Assembly (NCBI GenBank): GCA_001804345.1
Contig: MHFU01000141.1
Location: 5,211-20,226 of the forward strand
Reading direction: 5' to 3'
DNA length: 15,016 nucleotides
Origin: Omnitrophica bacterium RIFOXYB12_FULL_50_7
Lineage (GTDB): Bacteria; Omnitrophota; Omnitrophia; Omnitrophales; Aquincolibacteriaceae
Each line of letters starts with the position of its first letter. Position 1 is the stretch's first letter. This document shows positions 13,028-15,016 of the stretch, in pieces. The notes under the pieces are model-generated. The model made no database searches and was not told where the DNA came from. It saw nothing but the letters and a program-made list of their open reading frames with translations. The translations under genes and the position numbers were made by a program.

Positions 13028-14139
13028 CGTTCGCTCCAGATTACAAGATCGTTCCGATGGATCACTTCATCGTGAGATTTTTTGCCCAGGATTGCCTGGA
13101 TCTCGTCGGTCCGTTTACCCGCAATGCGGCTGAGGTCACGGCTATTGTAGTGCACCACTCCGCGGCCAAAAACTTTTCCGTCCAGCGTCTCAAGTTCCAC
13201 AACCCGTCCGGCTTCGAAATTCCCCTGGATCTTCACGATCCCTCCGGGCAACAAACTCTTTTTGGCAAGCAGTGCCTGATAGGCCCCGCCATCGACCACG
13301 ATACTTCCGCTCCGGGTCGCTGAAAACGCGATCCACTTGTGCTTCATGTCCTTTGGGGCACCGGAAGTGACGAACAAAGTCCCGACATCCTTACCACCAA
13401 CAATCTCCTGCAAAACATGTGGCCTGTGGCCATTCACGATCATAAAAGGGATCCCGAGACGCATCGCCACCTGCGCAGCTTTAAGCTTCGCGCGCATCCC
13501 GCCAACGGTCTCTTCTCGTTTTTTATCCGCCAAATGCAGCACGAGTTTATTGTCGATCTCGTCTTCGGAGGTCACTTCCCGCACACGCGTTCCATCCTTC
13601 AGGAGGAACCCTTCTGCGTCCGAAAGGTTGATCAGGAGGTCCGCACCCACCAGATGCGCCACATGAACCGAAAGAATATCATTATCCCCAAAAGCGATCT
13701 CTTCGACCGCCACGGTATCGTTCTCGTTGACGATCGGAAGGATATTGAGCTTCAAAAGCGTCTCCAGCGTATTGCGCGCACAAAGGAACCTCTTGCGATC
13801 CTCAAGCCCGTCGCGCGTCAGGAGCAGTTGGGCGGTATGTACCTTCTTCTTGGCAAAAAAACTCTCGTAGGCATGCATGAGCTTCCCCTGCCCAATGGCG
13901 GCACAGGCCTGAAGTTCTGCCATCTCTTTCGGTCGTTTTTTAAAACCGCAACTTTTCATCCCGAGCGCGATCGCGCCCGAACTCACCAGGACTGGCCGTC
14001 GGCCTTTCTTGATAAGCTCATAGATTTCCTGGCAAATACGGGCATGCTCTTTATAGGAAAAACTTTCCTTGTGGTTTTTGAGAATGCTCGTACCAATCTT
14101 GATAACAATTTTTTTGGCACAACGGACGCGATCAGACAT
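13024..14139 (-). CDS. proB: Glutamate 5-kinase
   Basis: The 371-aa enzyme phosphorylates glutamate to gamma-glutamyl phosphate, the first and usually proline-inhibited step of proline synthesis. The amino-acid kinase domain (about 5-255) shows KIVIKIGTS, LVSSGAIALGM, ACAAIGQGKLM, NENDTVAVEEI and FGDNDILS; a C-terminal PUA domain (about 275-365) follows, as in E. coli ProB. I chose the ATG at 14139 (MSDRVRCAKK), which overlaps the obg stop by 8 nt and has an AAGG-like site close upstream. An ATG at 14163 would add eight residues and overlap obg by 32 nt with no RBS. The neighbouring proA completes the pathway to the semialdehyde; proC is not in the window. Confidence 0.95.
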   Translation of the reverse strand: MSDRVRCAKKIVIKIGTSILKNHKESFSYKEHARICQEIYELIKKGRRPVLVSSGAIALGMKSCGFKKRPKEMAELQACAAIGQGKLMHAYESFFAKKKVHTAQLLLTRDGLEDRKRFLCARNTLETLLKLNILPIVNENDTVAVEEIAFGDNDILSVHVAHLVGADLLINLSDAEGFLLKDGTRVREVTSEDEIDNKLVLHLADKKREETVGGMRAKLKAAQVAMRLGIPFMIVNGHRPHVLQEIVGGKDVGTLFVTSGAPKDMKHKWIAFSATRSGSIVVDGGAYQALLAKKSLLPGGIVKIQGNFEAGRVVELETLDGKVFGRGVVHYNSRDLSRIAGKRTDEIQAILGKKSHDEVIHRNDLVIWSER

Positions 14140-15016
14140 GACCTTCGTTCTCGATCCTTTCATGGATGAACTTCATAAGAGATTCTACTCCTTCTCCGGT
14201 TTTCACCGAAATCAAAAAATAGATCTGTCCCGAACTCTGGAGCTCTTCCTGGATCTTCCCTATATCGTGCCCCAGATCGATCTTGTTGACCACCACCACA
14301 CTCGGGATCTGCCGGTAGGCGACATCATGCTCATAAACGATCCTTTGCAAAGCACTCAATCCTTCGAGGGCGGTAGGGGAAAACTTCAAGGTCGCGTCGA
14401 TCATGAACACGATCAACTTGGCGCGAGCCAAGTGTCTTAAAAAATCGGTCCCCAATCCTCGCCCGTTCGTGGAACCTTCAAAAATGGATGGCAGCTCGCA
14501 GAAATTGATCTGTTTATAATCGTCATACGGATGAACGCCCAGCACCGGACTTCGGGTCGCGAAGGGATAAGCCTTACCTTCCACAGGGGCACGCGTCAAA
14601 TGGTGCAACAGGGAGGATTTCCCGGAACTCGGAAGCCCCACAAGAAAGACATCCGCCATAATGCGGAACTCCACATCGATTTCGAGTTTTTCGCCTTCTT
14701 CACCGGAAGTCGCTGTCTTGTCGCCGATATTCCCGGACCCACCCCGGCCACCACGCGCCACGATCACCTCCTCACCCTCGAGAAAAAGATCCCGGATCGC
14801 AAGATGATTTTCGCGACGAAAGATCGAAGTCCCGATCGGAACTAACACGATCAGATCCGCCCCCTTGCTTCCACGCCTATTATCACTGCTGCCGTGTTCG
14901 CCGGACTCTGCGTCCAAATGTTGCTTCAATCTGAGACGATCAAGACCTGGGGCGTTATGCGAAGCGCGGAAGATCACGCTCCCTCCGTCACCGCCATCGG
15001 CACCGTTGGGAACCTT
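14132..15016 (-). CDS. Obg-family GTPase, 5' end cut by the window, with altered G3 motif
   Basis: The reading frame is open to the window edge, giving 294 residues of an Obg (CgtA) protein; the first part is missing. The glycine-rich Obg fold is visible (GGDGGSVIF, DLIVLVPIGT, VIVARGGRGGSGN), then a G domain with G1 GLPSSGKSS (about 127-135), YPFATRSPVLGV, G4 NKID (244-247) and ISVKTGEG as G5. The G3 motif, normally DxPG in Obg (for example DLPGLIEGA), reads ELPSIFEGS (about 174-182): Asp to Glu and the invariant Gly to Ser. The surrounding GLGTDFLRHLARAKLIVFMID is otherwise typical. No OCT domain follows. Obg proteins bind the 50S subunit and ppGpp and act in ribosome assembly. Its place before proB is the normal obg site, so it may be the only copy. 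Altered GTP hydrolysis is inferred, not shown. Confidence 0.9.
   Translation of the reverse strand, partial: KVPNGADGGDGGSVIFRASHNAPGLDRLRLKQHLDAESGEHGSSDNRRGSKGADLIVLVPIGTSIFRRENHLAIRDLFLEGEEVIVARGGRGGSGNIGDKTATSGEEGEKLEIDVEFRIMADVFLVGLPSSGKSSLLHHLTRAPVEGKAYPFATRSPVLGVHPYDDYKQINFCELPSIFEGSTNGRGLGTDFLRHLARAKLIVFMIDATLKFSPTALEGLSALQRIVYEHDVAYRQIPSVVVVNKIDLGHDIGKIQEELQSSGQIYFLISVKTGEGVESLMKFIHERIENEGHV

Noticed and set aside
13339..14169. Plus-strand reading frame of 276 codons opposite proB
   Set aside because: Antisense to a complete glutamate 5-kinase; no domain features.

Overview
This window of about 15 kb (roughly 50% GC by eye) is chromosomal DNA from a bacterium. Every convincing gene lies on the minus strand, so the natural reading order is right to left. 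The content is a Gram-negative-type housekeeping set (obg-proB-proA-nadD, a short division/cell-wall cluster, a tRNA) mixed with lineage-specific genes: a ParA fused to an AMPK-type glycogen-binding domain, a DUF6485-like Cys-rich protein, and a KE-rich secreted protein. From memory this mix suggests Omnitrophota (former OP3) or a related uncultivated phylum. That placement is inference; a marker-gene tree would be needed to confirm it.

Right block (15016 to 8988): the 3' part of an Obg-like GTPase, then proB, proA, nadD and two CNNM/HlyC-type membrane proteins. Gaps are 15 nt or less, often with ATGA overlaps, so this is probably one operon. It ends at a hairpin followed by T residues (about 8934-8908). 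It covers ribosome-linked GTPase function, proline synthesis, NAD synthesis and probable ion transport.

Middle block (8789 to 5552): parA-CBM, a degenerate MinD/FlhG-like protein with no usable Walker A, and a 179-aa orphan form a tightly coupled three-gene cassette. A coiled-coil protein with a C4 zinc ribbon follows. It has its own near-consensus promoter so close to the ATG that the mRNA may be almost leaderless.

Division block (5377 to 1451): a sigma70-like promoter (TTGACA-17-TATACT) and three GTGGG boxes at exact 10-bp spacing precede mraZ, a STAS-domain gene, rsmH, ftsL and ftsI. The boxes fit autoregulation by MraZ. The usual murE/murF/mraY continuation is absent.

Left block (1450 to 1): two possible promoters, tRNA-Pro(CGG), a puzzling structured region that looks like an interrupted rearranged copy of that tRNA, an intrinsic terminator that reuses the tRNA 3' end, a small DUF6485-like gene, a secreted KE-rich protein with 11-residue repeats, and a GC-rich nested inverted repeat at the window edge.

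The most interesting items are the ParA-CBM cassette with its pseudo-ATPase partner, the tRNA-derived element at 961-1141, the altered G3 motif in Obg, and the STAS protein in the division cluster that lacks the phospho-acceptor serine.
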